Below, piece after piece: positions 9,213-16,848 of a DNA stretch of 64,000 bases. The notes under the pieces were generated by a model, which was not told the DNA's origin, did not search any database, and worked only from the letters and a program-made list of their open reading frames with translations. This stretch comes from Desulfocurvus vexinensis DSM 17965. Lineage in GTDB: Bacteria; Desulfobacterota; Desulfovibrionia; Desulfovibrionales; Desulfovibrionaceae. Position 1 is the first letter of the stretch. The number at the start of each line of letters is the position of its first letter. A program made the position numbers and the translations under genes. The DNA is taken from assembly GCF_000519125.1 (NCBI RefSeq), contig NZ_KI912582.1, forward strand, positions 248,001 through 312,000. Direction: 5' to 3'.

Positions 9213-9473
9213 TCAGTCCCCGTTGTCCTGGCGGGGCCGCGCGGCCCCGTTTCTGGTCTTGTCCCTGGGCGTCACCACGATGGCGAAGTCTGGGCAGTGC
9301 AGCTCGCAGAAGCCGCAGTTGATGCATTCCTCCTCGCGCACGGCCCGGGCGCAGCCCGCCGCCACGTCGATTTCCAGCACCTTGGCCGGACAGAAGGCCA
9401 CGCACAGGCCGCAGGCCTTGCACCAGTCCGGGTAGATGGTGATCCGGGTCTGTCCTTTCTTCGGGTTGGTCAT
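9213..9473 (-). CDS. korD: 2-oxoacid:ferredoxin oxidoreductase, delta ferredoxin subunit
   Basis: This 86-residue ferredoxin has two complete 4Fe-4S motifs: CKACGLCVAFCP (Cys 18, 21, 24, 28) and CINCGFCELHCP (Cys 50, 53, 56, 60). It carries electrons from KorB to free ferredoxin. It is first in the operon; an in-frame upstream extension is possible, but ATG 9473 has AGGAG just before it and the family starts here. A hairpin followed by a T-run lies in the leader (9504-9539). Confidence 0.92.
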   Translation of the reverse strand: MTNPKKGQTRITIYPDWCKACGLCVAFCPAKVLEIDVAAGCARAVREEECINCGFCELHCPDFAIVVTPRDKTRNGAARPRQDNGD

Positions 9474-9503
9474 GGGCTCCTCGCTTTCTCCCGGGCTGGG
9501 GCG

Positions 9504-9539
9504 CAGAAAAGGGGTGATCGCCCGGTGGCGGATCACCCC
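9504..9539 (-). terminator. hairpin plus T-run in the kor leader
   Basis: GGGGTGATC at 9511-9519 and GATCACCCC at 9531-9539 form a perfect 9-bp stem. On the minus strand it is followed at once by TTTTCTGC, so it looks like an intrinsic terminator for minus-strand transcripts. It lies 154 bases past the stop of the upstream binding-protein gene and only 30 bases before korD. It may end the former or attenuate the latter. Confidence 0.6.
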
Positions 9540-9692
9540 TGACAAGCCTGGTTCACGTACCCTGCATGTGTCGCTGACGCATCGAGAATTCCGCAAAGTC
9601 AAAAAGTGTCCTGCAGTGCGACCGATGGAAACCGGATGTACCTCAACCGGATGGTTATGGCAACCGCGAGGCGCCGGTTTTCGGGTCGCGGG

Positions 9693-10661
9693 CTAGGGTT
9701 TGTCCGCCGCCCCGGGCCAGACCTCCATGCGCCAGGAGGTGGGCAGGTAGTATTTGGTGTGCGGGCCGAACCAGCGGTTGTAGAGCTTCATGTACTCGCC
9801 CGAGAGCCACAGCCGCTGGAGCACGAGGTTGACCCGGTCGCGCAGGGCCGAGTCGTTCTGCGGCAGGCCCAGGGCGAAGGGCTCGTCGGTGATGTAGTCG
9901 CCCGCGATGGCCCAGGCCGCGGGGTCCTGGTCGGAGTTCTTCAGGCCCAGCAGGATGGTGGCGTCGGCGCTGATGGCGTCCACCTGGCCGCGCTTGAGGG
10001 CCAGGAAGGCCTCGGCGTGGCCCGGGAAGGGCACCGGGCGGCATTCGGGCTGGGCCTCGCGCAGGGCCTGGGCCGCGAAGCTGTCCTCCACCACGCCCAC
10101 CCGCCGGGCCGCGAGGTCCGTGGGCGAGCGCACGGGCGATCCGGTGCGCGCCAAGAGCTTCTGCCCGTCCATGAAGTAGGTGATGGAGAAGTCCAGGTCG
10201 GCCTCGCGGCCATGATGGTGGGTCAGGGTGGCGGCGATGCAGTCGATGTCGCCGGCCAGCAGCAGGGGCAGGCGGGTGGAGGGCGTCACGGGCACCAGCT
10301 CGGCGCGCACGCCCAGGTCCTGGGCCAGGGCCCGGCACAGGTCGGGCTCGAAGCCGATGATCTGCCCGGTCTGCTCGTCGGTGAAGGAGAAGGGGATGAC
10401 CGTATCGCGCACCCCGCAACGCAGGGCGCCGCGTCGGGCGATGGCCTCCAGGCGCCCGCCGGGGGCCGGGCGCGGGGCCGGGGCCAGGGCGGGCTCGGGG
10501 CAGGGCGCGGGCTCGGGGCAGGGCGCGGGCTCGGGGCAGGGCGGGCAGGGCGGGGCGTCGCCCCCGCATCCGGCCAGGGCCAGCAGCGCCAGCAGGGCAA
10601 TCGGCGCCAGCAGCGCCAGCGGGGCGGCCCGGGGGCCGCGCGGTGCTCGGGGCAGGGCCAT
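9693..10661 (-). CDS. Family 3 solute-binding lipoprotein (amino-acid type)
   Basis: This 322-residue protein has a signal peptide ending in the lipobox LALAGC. A Pro/Cys-rich linker follows with three copies of the six-residue unit PCPEPA, then a periplasmic binding-protein fold of the polar amino-acid family. Recognisable parts are RRGALRCGVRDTVIPFSF, GFEPDLCRALAQDLGV, LLLAGDIDCIAATLTHHHGR and GQVDAISADATILLGL. It would bind an amino acid or similar solute outside the inner membrane. No permease or ATPase gene is beside it. The start at 10661 is preferred because the signal peptide begins there; a GTG/ATG upstream would add 21 hydrophilic residues. The linker is encoded by an 18-bp tandem repeat at 10491-10544. 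Confidence 0.85.
   Translation of the reverse strand: MALPRAPRGPRAAPLALLAPIALLALLALAGCGGDAPPCPPCPEPAPCPEPAPCPEPALAPAPRPAPGGRLEAIARRGALRCGVRDTVIPFSFTDEQTGQIIGFEPDLCRALAQDLGVRAELVPVTPSTRLPLLLAGDIDCIAATLTHHHGREADLDFSITYFMDGQKLLARTGSPVRSPTDLAARRVGVVEDSFAAQALREAQPECRPVPFPGHAEAFLALKRGQVDAISADATILLGLKNSDQDPAAWAIAGDYITDEPFALGLPQNDSALRDRVNLVLQRLWLSGEYMKLYNRWFGPHTKYYLPTSWRMEVWPGAADKP
10491..10544. repeat. 18-bp tandem repeat, three copies, inside a lipoprotein gene
   Basis: The unit GGGCTCGGGGCAGGGCGC starts at 10491 and 10509. A third copy at 10527 differs only at its last base. Because the unit is a multiple of three, it adds six-residue PCPEPA blocks to the linker of the binding protein without changing frame. 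Confidence 0.9.
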
Positions 10662-10766
10662 GGGCGCTCCGCAGGGTTGGAGGTCCGGCCCGCGGGGCGG
10701 GCCCAGTGCGGAGTTGTCGGCCATGGGCGCGCGGCTGTCAAGGGCGGGCAGGGGCGGGGGCCGGGC

Positions 10767-11120
10767 TCAGTCGTCGCGCGCGGCCACCAGCCGGGTGCGC
10801 AGGCCCCGGGCGGTCAGCTCGCGGGCGTAGTGCTCGGCGCGCTCCTGGTCGGCGAAGCGGCCCGCGACCAGCTGGGCGGTGTTGGCCTCGTCCCAGACCC
10901 AGACGCATTCGGCGGGGGCCACGCCCAGGGCGGCGGCCTGGCGGCGCAGGGCCTCGCGGGCGCCCTCGCGCTGGTCGAAGTCGCGCGGGTCCAGCGGGCC
11001 GCCGCAGACCAGCACCCACCAGCGCCCGGGGTGGGCCGCTGGCGCCGGGCCGCCCCAGGCGGTGCGCGTGGTGCGGGCCATCTGGTCGATGAGGGTCTCT
11101 ATGTCGTGGGGCTGGAGCAT
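10767..11120 (-). CDS. Small SPOR-like hypothetical protein
   Basis: This 117-residue protein has a central WWVLVCGG strand and a C-terminal segment (VAGRFADQERAEHYARELTARG followed by LRTRL). That segment has the beta-alpha-beta pattern of SPOR-type repeats, which bind denuded peptidoglycan. There is no signal peptide from the start at 11120, which is unusual for a SPOR protein. An in-frame start exists upstream, but its extension is not hydrophobic. The assignment rests on pattern only, so the role is open. It sits between the binding lipoprotein and the divergent M48 protease. Confidence 0.6.
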   Translation of the reverse strand: MLQPHDIETLIDQMARTTRTAWGGPAPAAHPGRWWVLVCGGPLDPRDFDQREGAREALRRQAAALGVAPAECVWVWDEANTAQLVAGRFADQERAEHYARELTARGLRTRLVAARDD

Positions 11121-11202
11121 GGCGGCCTCCGCAGTCGCCCGCGCGGGCGCAATTCCTATTGGCCCAGTATGCCGCCATCTCCCGGGCGGTGACAACAGGA
11201 AT

Positions 11203-11231
11203 TTGACGCCGCTGCGCCCAGGCCGTACATT
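11203..11231 (+). promoter_or_regulatory. sigma-70-type promoter of the M48 protease gene
   Basis: TTGACG (11203-11208) and TACATT (11226-11231) are separated by exactly 17 bases. A start about 7 bases later would give a leader of about 55 bases before ATG 11294. Confidence 0.65.
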
Positions 11232-11293
11232 TGGGCACGCGGCGGCCCTGGCCGCCTGCCACATACGCTGGAATCATTCCCGGAGAGCCCGCC

Positions 11294-12163
11294 ATGCATG
11301 CACGCTTGAAGACCCTGGCCCGGACCGCCTGCGCGCCGGTGTTGATCCTGGCCGCCCTGACGGCCCTGGCCGCCTGTGCCACGGTGCCCTACACCGAGCG
11401 CAGCCAGTTCATCCTCGTCTCTGCCGCCCAGGAGGCGCGCCTGGGGGCCGACGCGGCCAAGGAAGTGACCTCCAAGGAGAAGATGAGCACCGACAAGGCG
11501 CTCATCGAGCGCGTGCAGCGCATCGGCGCGCGCATCGCCGCCGCGTCGGAGGTCGAGCAGGCCTGGGAGTTCCACGTGGTGGACAACGACAAGACCGTCA
11601 ACGCCTTCGCCCTGCCCGGGGGCAAGGTCTTCGTGTACACGGGGCTGATGCGTCTGGCGGGGTCCGACGACGAGCTGGCCGCCGTCATCGGCCACGAGGT
11701 GGCCCACGTGACCCTGCGCCACGGCGCCGAGCGCATGAGCCAGGCCATGGCCCTGGGCCTGGGCCAGCAGCTGGCCGCCACCCTGTACGGCGGCACGTCG
11801 GCGGGCGCCCAGGCGGCCATGGTGGCCTTCGGCATCGGGGCCAACGTGGGCGTGCTGCTGCCCTACAGCCGCATCCACGAGTACGAGGCCGACCGCGTGG
11901 GGCTCATCTACATGGCCAAGGCCGGGTACGAGCCCGGGGCGGCCCTGGATTTCTGGGCCAAAATGGTCGCCAAGAGCGAGGAGTCGGGCGGCACGCGGCC
12001 CCCGGAGTTCCTCTCCACCCACCCGGTCACGGAAAAGCGCATGGAAGCCATCCGCGAACTGCTGCCCGAGGCCCGGGACCATCTGCCCCGCAAGGCCCCG
12101 GCCAGTCCGGCCCCGGCGCCCCAGGCCCCGGCCAGCCCGGCGGCTCCGGCGGGCACCCTCTAG
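11294..12163 (+). CDS. M48 metalloprotease lipoprotein
   Basis: This 289-residue protein has a lipobox LAAC with Cys28 after a hydrophobic signal. It has the zinc-protease motif HEVAH (His134, Glu135, His138) and a downstream EYEADRVG that supplies the third ligand. It ends in a Pro/Ala-rich tail. Proteins of this type (BepA/LoiP-like M48 lipoproteins) degrade or refold misassembled outer-membrane proteins. All catalytic residues are present. The start at 11294 gives the best signal peptide. The gene is monocistronic, with a good promoter upstream and a terminator downstream. Confidence 0.9.
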   Translation: MHARLKTLARTACAPVLILAALTALAACATVPYTERSQFILVSAAQEARLGADAAKEVTSKEKMSTDKALIERVQRIGARIAAASEVEQAWEFHVVDNDKTVNAFALPGGKVFVYTGLMRLAGSDDELAAVIGHEVAHVTLRHGAERMSQAMALGLGQQLAATLYGGTSAGAQAAMVAFGIGANVGVLLPYSRIHEYEADRVGLIYMAKAGYEPGAALDFWAKMVAKSEESGGTRPPEFLSTHPVTEKRMEAIRELLPEARDHLPRKAPASPAPAPQAPASPAAPAGTL

Positions 12164-12236
12164 CGCCGGGGGGCGCTTGGCGCAGGCGCGCGAGCGGCGC
12201 ACCGGAAAGCGGCGATCGGCGCCACATCCCGCGCAA

Positions 12237-12271
12237 CGCCCCCGCGCAGACGCGGAGGCGGCCTTTTCTTT
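12237..12271 (+). terminator. intrinsic terminator after the M48 gene
   Basis: CGCCCCCGCG (12237-12246) pairs with CGCGGAGGCG (12251-12260) with one mismatch, across a CAGA loop. GCC then TTTTCTTT follows. Confidence 0.7.
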
Positions 12272-12340
12272 GGATTTTTCTACGTTCCTGCACTGAAACC
12301 GCCGCCCCCGCGCAGCGCGCGGAGGAGGCAGGGCGCGCCC

Positions 12341-12400
12341 GCGCAACACGGCGAGGCGCCGAATATGTTGCAACCCAGTGCTTTTTTTGAGCATTCGCGC
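12341..12400. repeat. diverged intergenic repeat, copy A
   Basis: This stretch starts GCGCAACAC, passes a GGCGC-GAA block and ends CTTTTTTTGAGCATTCGC. The same order of blocks, including the T-tract followed by GAGCA, occurs at 45623-45712. It lies just downstream of the 995-residue gene and contains no reading frame worth calling. Confidence 0.4.
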
Positions 12401-12423
12401 CGAAACCCTGCGCGGGCGCGGCC

Positions 12424-15411
12424 CTAGGCTTCGGCGGCGCCCCGGGGCCGGGTGGAGAGGCGGTTGTAGACGGCCAGGATGTCCAGCTCCCAGCGCGCGC
12501 GCTCCAGGGCGGCGGTGACCACCTGGCGCGAGGTGCGCCGGGCCAGGCGCCCGGCCTCGTGGCGGGTGCGCACCCAGACGGCCAGGTGCGAGTCCAGGTT
12601 CAGCAGCAGCAGGCGGGCGGTCTGGTCGCCGGACAGTTGCAGCGAGCCCAGGGCCGCGCCGTCCAGGGCCAGCAGGCGCCCCAGGAATTCGCAGTCGCGC
12701 CCCAGGGCGGCCTCGGAACCCAGCGGGCAGCTGCGGCGCAGGTCGGCCACCAGGTCATGCACCGGGCAGGCGTCCACGGCCTCCAGGGCCTTGGCCAGGG
12801 CCTTGGCCGAGTCGCCGCCCAGGCGCGCCAGCACGTCGCGCGCGCCCGGGGCCCCGCGCAGCAGCGCGTCGGAGCTCACCCCCCCCGCGCGCCCGCCCAG
12901 GGCCGATACGGCGAAATACACCGGCTTGATGCGCGCCGACACGGCCTGCTTGACCTCCTTGGACTCCAGGCAGGCGTTGGCGAACAGCAACAGGCGCCCC
13001 GGCGTGGTGAAGACCTTGTCCAGGGTCAGGCGCGTGGCGCGCAGCCCGTCGAGGTAGCGGACGTCGGCCTTGAGGGCGGCGGTGTCGGCGGGCAGGCGCG
13101 GCTTGGCCAGCACAGCGGCCAGGGCCGCCAAACGCTGGTCCGAAAGCGCCTCCAGGGCCTGGCGGGCGTCGTCGGTGTCGGCGCTGTCCAGGCAGTGCAG
13201 CAGCGTGCGCAGGGCGCCCAGCGCGCCTTCCACCAGGTCGCGGTCGGCTTGTTCCAGGGCCGGGCGCGGCGCCCCGGGCACAATGGCCAGGGCCAGGGCC
13301 AGGTAGTGGTCCAGCCTGCGCAGGTTGGCTTCCAGCAGGATGCCCCCGGGGGTGATGAAATTGCGCCCCAGGCCCAGCACCAGGCACATGCGGTCCAGCC
13401 GCCCGGTGACGTCGCGGGCCACGTCGGGCGGCAGGGCGATCATGGCCCGCTCCTTCTCCTCGCGGCGGGTGTCGCGCTGCGCGGCCACGTCCTCGGTGGC
13501 CAGCTCGTTGTACTTGCGCACCGTTTCCAGGGTCTGGCGGATCCAGGCCCGCAGGGCGCCCGGCAGCCGGACCGGAGCGCTGGCGGACTCGGGGGGCAGG
13601 GCGGCCAGGGCGTCGGCCAGCAGGCGCGCCAGGGGGTCCGCCGGGGCGTCGCCCCCGGCCAGGGCCGCCAGGGCCAGCCGCAGCCGGGGCGCGGCCACGC
13701 TGCCCAGGGCGGGCAGCACCAGGGCCAGCAGGGCCCGGGCCTCCAGGGGCGGGCTGTCGGGGTGCCCCGGCTGGTAGAGGGCGCGCAGCAGGGCCCGGTC
13801 GGCCTCGCAGTCCGCGCCGGAGTCGGCGGGCATGGCGGCCAGGCGGCGCACCAGTTCGCGCGGGGCCATGGTCCGCAGTTCGCGCAATTCGGCCTCCAGG
13901 GGAACAAGGACCGGGCCCCGGCCCAGGGCGCGCAGGGTGTCGCCCAGGGGGCGCACGGTGCCGTCCGGGTCGTTGAGCAGCGCGTCCAGCCCGGGCGGGT
14001 CGGGCGGGCGCAGGGCGCCCACCACGGCGTCCAGGGCCCGGGTCAGGGGCGCCAGGGCCTGCTCCAGGTTGGCGCGCATGCGTTCCGAGCGCAGGGCCAG
14101 GCGCAGGACGCGGGCCATGCCCAGGCCGTCCCCGGCCAGGGCCAGCGGTTCGGTCTGGCCGTCCAGCAGGGCGGTGACGGTTTCCAGGTCGGCCAGCACG
14201 GGCTTTTCGTTGATTTTCTGCCGCGGTCGGGCGGCCAGGGCCCGGGCCGCGTCGCGGTCGGCGTCGGTGATGCCCGCCAGGGCCTGCTCCACGGCCCGGG
14301 CGTCCACCGTGCGGCCCCCGAACAGGGCGCGCAGCCCGAGCAGGGCGTCCACGAGGCGCCGGGTGCCCCCGGCCTCGGGGTCGGCCCCGGGGTCGGCGCC
14401 CGCCGCCTCCAGGGCCAGCAGCAGGTACAGGACCACGCGCTCCACGTTGTCAGGCACGCGCGAGACGCTTTTGGCCACGAATCCCGCGCCCAGGCCCAGT
14501 TCCAGGCACAGGCGCTCCAGGCGCGCATGCACGGCCTCGAAGGTCTCCTGGGGCAGGCGCTCCTGGCGGACCTGGACCCAGGCTCCGCCGCGCCAGGCGT
14601 AGTTGGTCAGGATGTTCTCGCCGCGCAGCACGAAGGCGGGGGCGGCGGGGTCCTCCCCGGCGTCCAGGGTGAAGGTGTCGCTACGCAGCACCAGGCAGCG
14701 GCCCGGTTCCAGGCCCCAGGCCAGCAGCCGCTCGGGCCCGAAGGGTGCCCCGGGCAGCTCGCGCAGGCCCGCCAGGCGCAGGTCGCCCGCGAAGTGCAGC
14801 GGCGGCGGCTCCTGGCGCAGCAGGTCGTGGTGGATGACCAGATCGCCGTCCACGGCCAGGCGGTGGGTGAAGGCCTTGTTGACCACCCGCGCGCCCGGGG
14901 CGGCCAGGGCGCCCCGGACCCGGACGATGGCCGCCGGAACGTCCAGGGAGCGCACGTCGTCGGCCAGCATCAGGTCGGCCAGCCAGGTGCCCTCGCGGAA
15001 CAGGATGCCGATCTCGCCGCTGTCGGGGTCCGGCCCGATGCGCGTCTTGGCGGCCAGGGAGTCCAGGAAGCGGGTCCAGGTTTCGCGGTTCGCAGGGGTG
15101 TCGGCCACCCCGGCCCCGGACAGGAAGCCCACGGTGTAGCCGCCTGCGCCCTCGCCCCCCAGGCGCAGCTCGCGCAGGGGGCGCTCCGGCTCCGGCCCGG
15201 CTAGGGCGCGCTGCCGGGCCAGGGCCGCCAGGCGCGCGGCGCGGGCCGGGGCGTCGTCGCCTGTCAGGCCCAGCCGTTCCAGGGCCTTGCGGGCGAACTG
15301 GTCCAGCAGCCTGCCCACCTCGCCCTCGTCGCCGCGCTGCTCGCGCAGGCGCAGGTAGGCCGAGGCGATCTTGTCCAGCAGGCGGTCTTCCAGGGATTTC
15401 TTGGCGGTCAT
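12424..15411 (-). CDS. 995-residue protein with internal duplication, unknown function
   Basis: I do not recognise this family. The protein is soluble, Leu/Ala/Arg-rich and mostly helical in appearance, without a signal peptide or catalytic motif. The C-terminal two thirds is a tandem duplication. Residues about 298-466 (RLERLCLELGLGAGFV, later LVDALLGLRALF, then PRQKINEKPVLADLETV) align block by block with residues about 671-840 (RLDRMCLVLGLGRNFI, LVEGALGALRTLL, PRLPADTAALKADVRYL). Each half closes with a similar YN-LsT segment (KYNELAT near 634, VYNRLST near 985). Residues 1-290 are a separate domain with repeated strand patterns such as VDGDLVIHHDLL. The ATG at 15411 begins the charged helix MTAKKSLEDRLLDK. 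It is a single gene between the M48 protease and the PAS protein, with no operon context to suggest a role. Confidence 0.8.
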   Translation of the reverse strand: MTAKKSLEDRLLDKIASAYLRLREQRGDEGEVGRLLDQFARKALERLGLTGDDAPARAARLAALARQRALAGPEPERPLRELRLGGEGAGGYTVGFLSGAGVADTPANRETWTRFLDSLAAKTRIGPDPDSGEIGILFREGTWLADLMLADDVRSLDVPAAIVRVRGALAAPGARVVNKAFTHRLAVDGDLVIHHDLLRQEPPPLHFAGDLRLAGLRELPGAPFGPERLLAWGLEPGRCLVLRSDTFTLDAGEDPAAPAFVLRGENILTNYAWRGGAWVQVRQERLPQETFEAVHARLERLCLELGLGAGFVAKSVSRVPDNVERVVLYLLLALEAAGADPGADPEAGGTRRLVDALLGLRALFGGRTVDARAVEQALAGITDADRDAARALAARPRQKINEKPVLADLETVTALLDGQTEPLALAGDGLGMARVLRLALRSERMRANLEQALAPLTRALDAVVGALRPPDPPGLDALLNDPDGTVRPLGDTLRALGRGPVLVPLEAELRELRTMAPRELVRRLAAMPADSGADCEADRALLRALYQPGHPDSPPLEARALLALVLPALGSVAAPRLRLALAALAGGDAPADPLARLLADALAALPPESASAPVRLPGALRAWIRQTLETVRKYNELATEDVAAQRDTRREEKERAMIALPPDVARDVTGRLDRMCLVLGLGRNFITPGGILLEANLRRLDHYLALALAIVPGAPRPALEQADRDLVEGALGALRTLLHCLDSADTDDARQALEALSDQRLAALAAVLAKPRLPADTAALKADVRYLDGLRATRLTLDKVFTTPGRLLLFANACLESKEVKQAVSARIKPVYFAVSALGGRAGGVSSDALLRGAPGARDVLARLGGDSAKALAKALEAVDACPVHDLVADLRRSCPLGSEAALGRDCEFLGRLLALDGAALGSLQLSGDQTARLLLLNLDSHLAVWVRTRHEAGRLARRTSRQVVTAALERARWELDILAVYNRLSTRPRGAAEA

Positions 15412-15534
15412 GGCGTGTCCGGGCTCGGGGGAGGCGAAGGGGCCGCCGTGCGGCGCGCCGATGGTAGGGTCTGCCCGGGGCGGGCGTCAAGGCCCGCGAA
15501 CGGACTGGCCCCCCTGACCGGAGGCCCCGGCGGC

Positions 15535-16653
15535 TCAGGCCGCAACCATGGTCCCCTGGTAGTAGAGCAGCTCGCCGTCATCGTCGCGCACGGCGCGCAC
15601 GTTCTCCACCACGTCCAGCTCCGAGCCGTCCTTGCGGCGCACCCGGGCCGGGAAGCCCCGCAGGACGTCGTTCTGCCGCATGGCGGCCAGGAAGCGCTCG
15701 CGGTGCCCGGGGTCGGCGTAGATCTCGCGGCTGATGCTGCGCACCGAGTCCGTGACTTCGGCGGGGGAGGGGTAGCCCAGCAGTTCCGCCAGGGCCGGGT
15801 TGGCCAGCACGAAGCGCCCCAGCGGCGTGCTCACGTACATGCCTTCCACGGCGTTCATGAAGAAATTGCGGTAGTTGGATTCTGCCCGGCGCAGGGCGTC
15901 CAGGGCGCGCATGCGCGCAGTCACATCGCTGTATACGGCGTAGACCCCCAGGCCGCCCCCGGGCAGGGGCACGGGGATGCCGATGGCCGACACGCGCACG
16001 GGCGCGCCGTCCTTGCGCCTGCGCGTGGCCTCGATCTGCGTGATGCGCCCCTGGGCCACCTGGGCGGCGACGTCCTGGAACTCCTCCAGCCCGGCCCGGG
16101 GCACGATGAGCTCGGGCAGGCTGTGGCCCGCAGCCTCGGCCCGGGTGTAGCCGAACAGCGCCTCGAAGGCCGGGTTGATGTCGGTGACCAGGCCCCGGGC
16201 GTCGAGCACGGCGATGGCCGCAGGCGAGTTGTCCACCAGCTCGCGCTGCATGGCCCGGGCGCGCTGGCCCTCGCGGCGGGTGGCGGCCTCGCGCCGGGCC
16301 CGCCAGGCCGCCAGGGGCAGCCGCTCCAGCTCGCCCTGGGCCAGGGCGTCGAAGGCGCCCAGGTGCACGGCCCGGGCGGCCTGGGCTGCGGTCAGCCCCG
16401 GGGCGAAGGCCACGAAGGGCGCCGCCCCGGGCGCCGCCGCCAGCAGGGCCGCCAGCTCCTCGGGGGGCAGCCCGCCCAGGGCCGGGTCGCCCAGCAGCAG
16501 GTCGTGGGGCTGCCCCAGGGCGGCGCGCAGCTCGGCCGGGGTGCGCACGACGGTCAGCCGCGCGGGGCAGTCGCCCGCCGCCAGCAACCGCGCCACGGTT
16601 GCTTCGTCGGTTTGTGGATGGGCCAGCAGCAGGGCGTCGAGGCGGTCGGTCAT
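15535..16653 (-). CDS. PAS-domain sensor protein without output domain
   Basis: The 372 residues form three parts. Residues 1-118 look like a receiver-type alpha/beta domain that lacks the acidic pocket (DLLLGDP, VAFAPG, HLGAFDAL). Residues about 138-250 form a PAS/PAC unit (LVDNSPAAIAVLDARG, INPAFEALFGYTRAEA, YAVYSDVTARMRAL). Residues about 260-372 form a second PAS (FFMNAVEGMYVSTPLGR, FPARVRRKDGSELDVVENV). The protein stops there: no kinase, GGDEF, EAL or DNA-binding domain is attached. It would therefore sense a ligand or redox state and signal through a partner. ATG 16653 follows a short AT-rich leader and is divergent from the aminotransferase gene. Confidence 0.8.
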   Translation of the reverse strand: MTDRLDALLLAHPQTDEATVARLLAAGDCPARLTVVRTPAELRAALGQPHDLLLGDPALGGLPPEELAALLAAAPGAAPFVAFAPGLTAAQAARAVHLGAFDALAQGELERLPLAAWRARREAATRREGQRARAMQRELVDNSPAAIAVLDARGLVTDINPAFEALFGYTRAEAAGHSLPELIVPRAGLEEFQDVAAQVAQGRITQIEATRRRKDGAPVRVSAIGIPVPLPGGGLGVYAVYSDVTARMRALDALRRAESNYRNFFMNAVEGMYVSTPLGRFVLANPALAELLGYPSPAEVTDSVRSISREIYADPGHRERFLAAMRQNDVLRGFPARVRRKDGSELDVVENVRAVRDDDGELLYYQGTMVAA

Positions 16654-16848
16654 GGGATATTCCTCAAAAAGTTGACCGGACGGAAGAAACAGGCGGCCAC
16701 GAAACCACGATGCCACAATCACGGGCTTCTGACTACCGCCCCCGGCAAAAAAACCCGCAGGGCGCCGGTGTTGCCTTGCGCGGCCCGGGAGGGTACACAG
16801 GCCCCACCCGGCGCCGCCCGCCGGGCAACGCCAAGCAACGGACCATTC

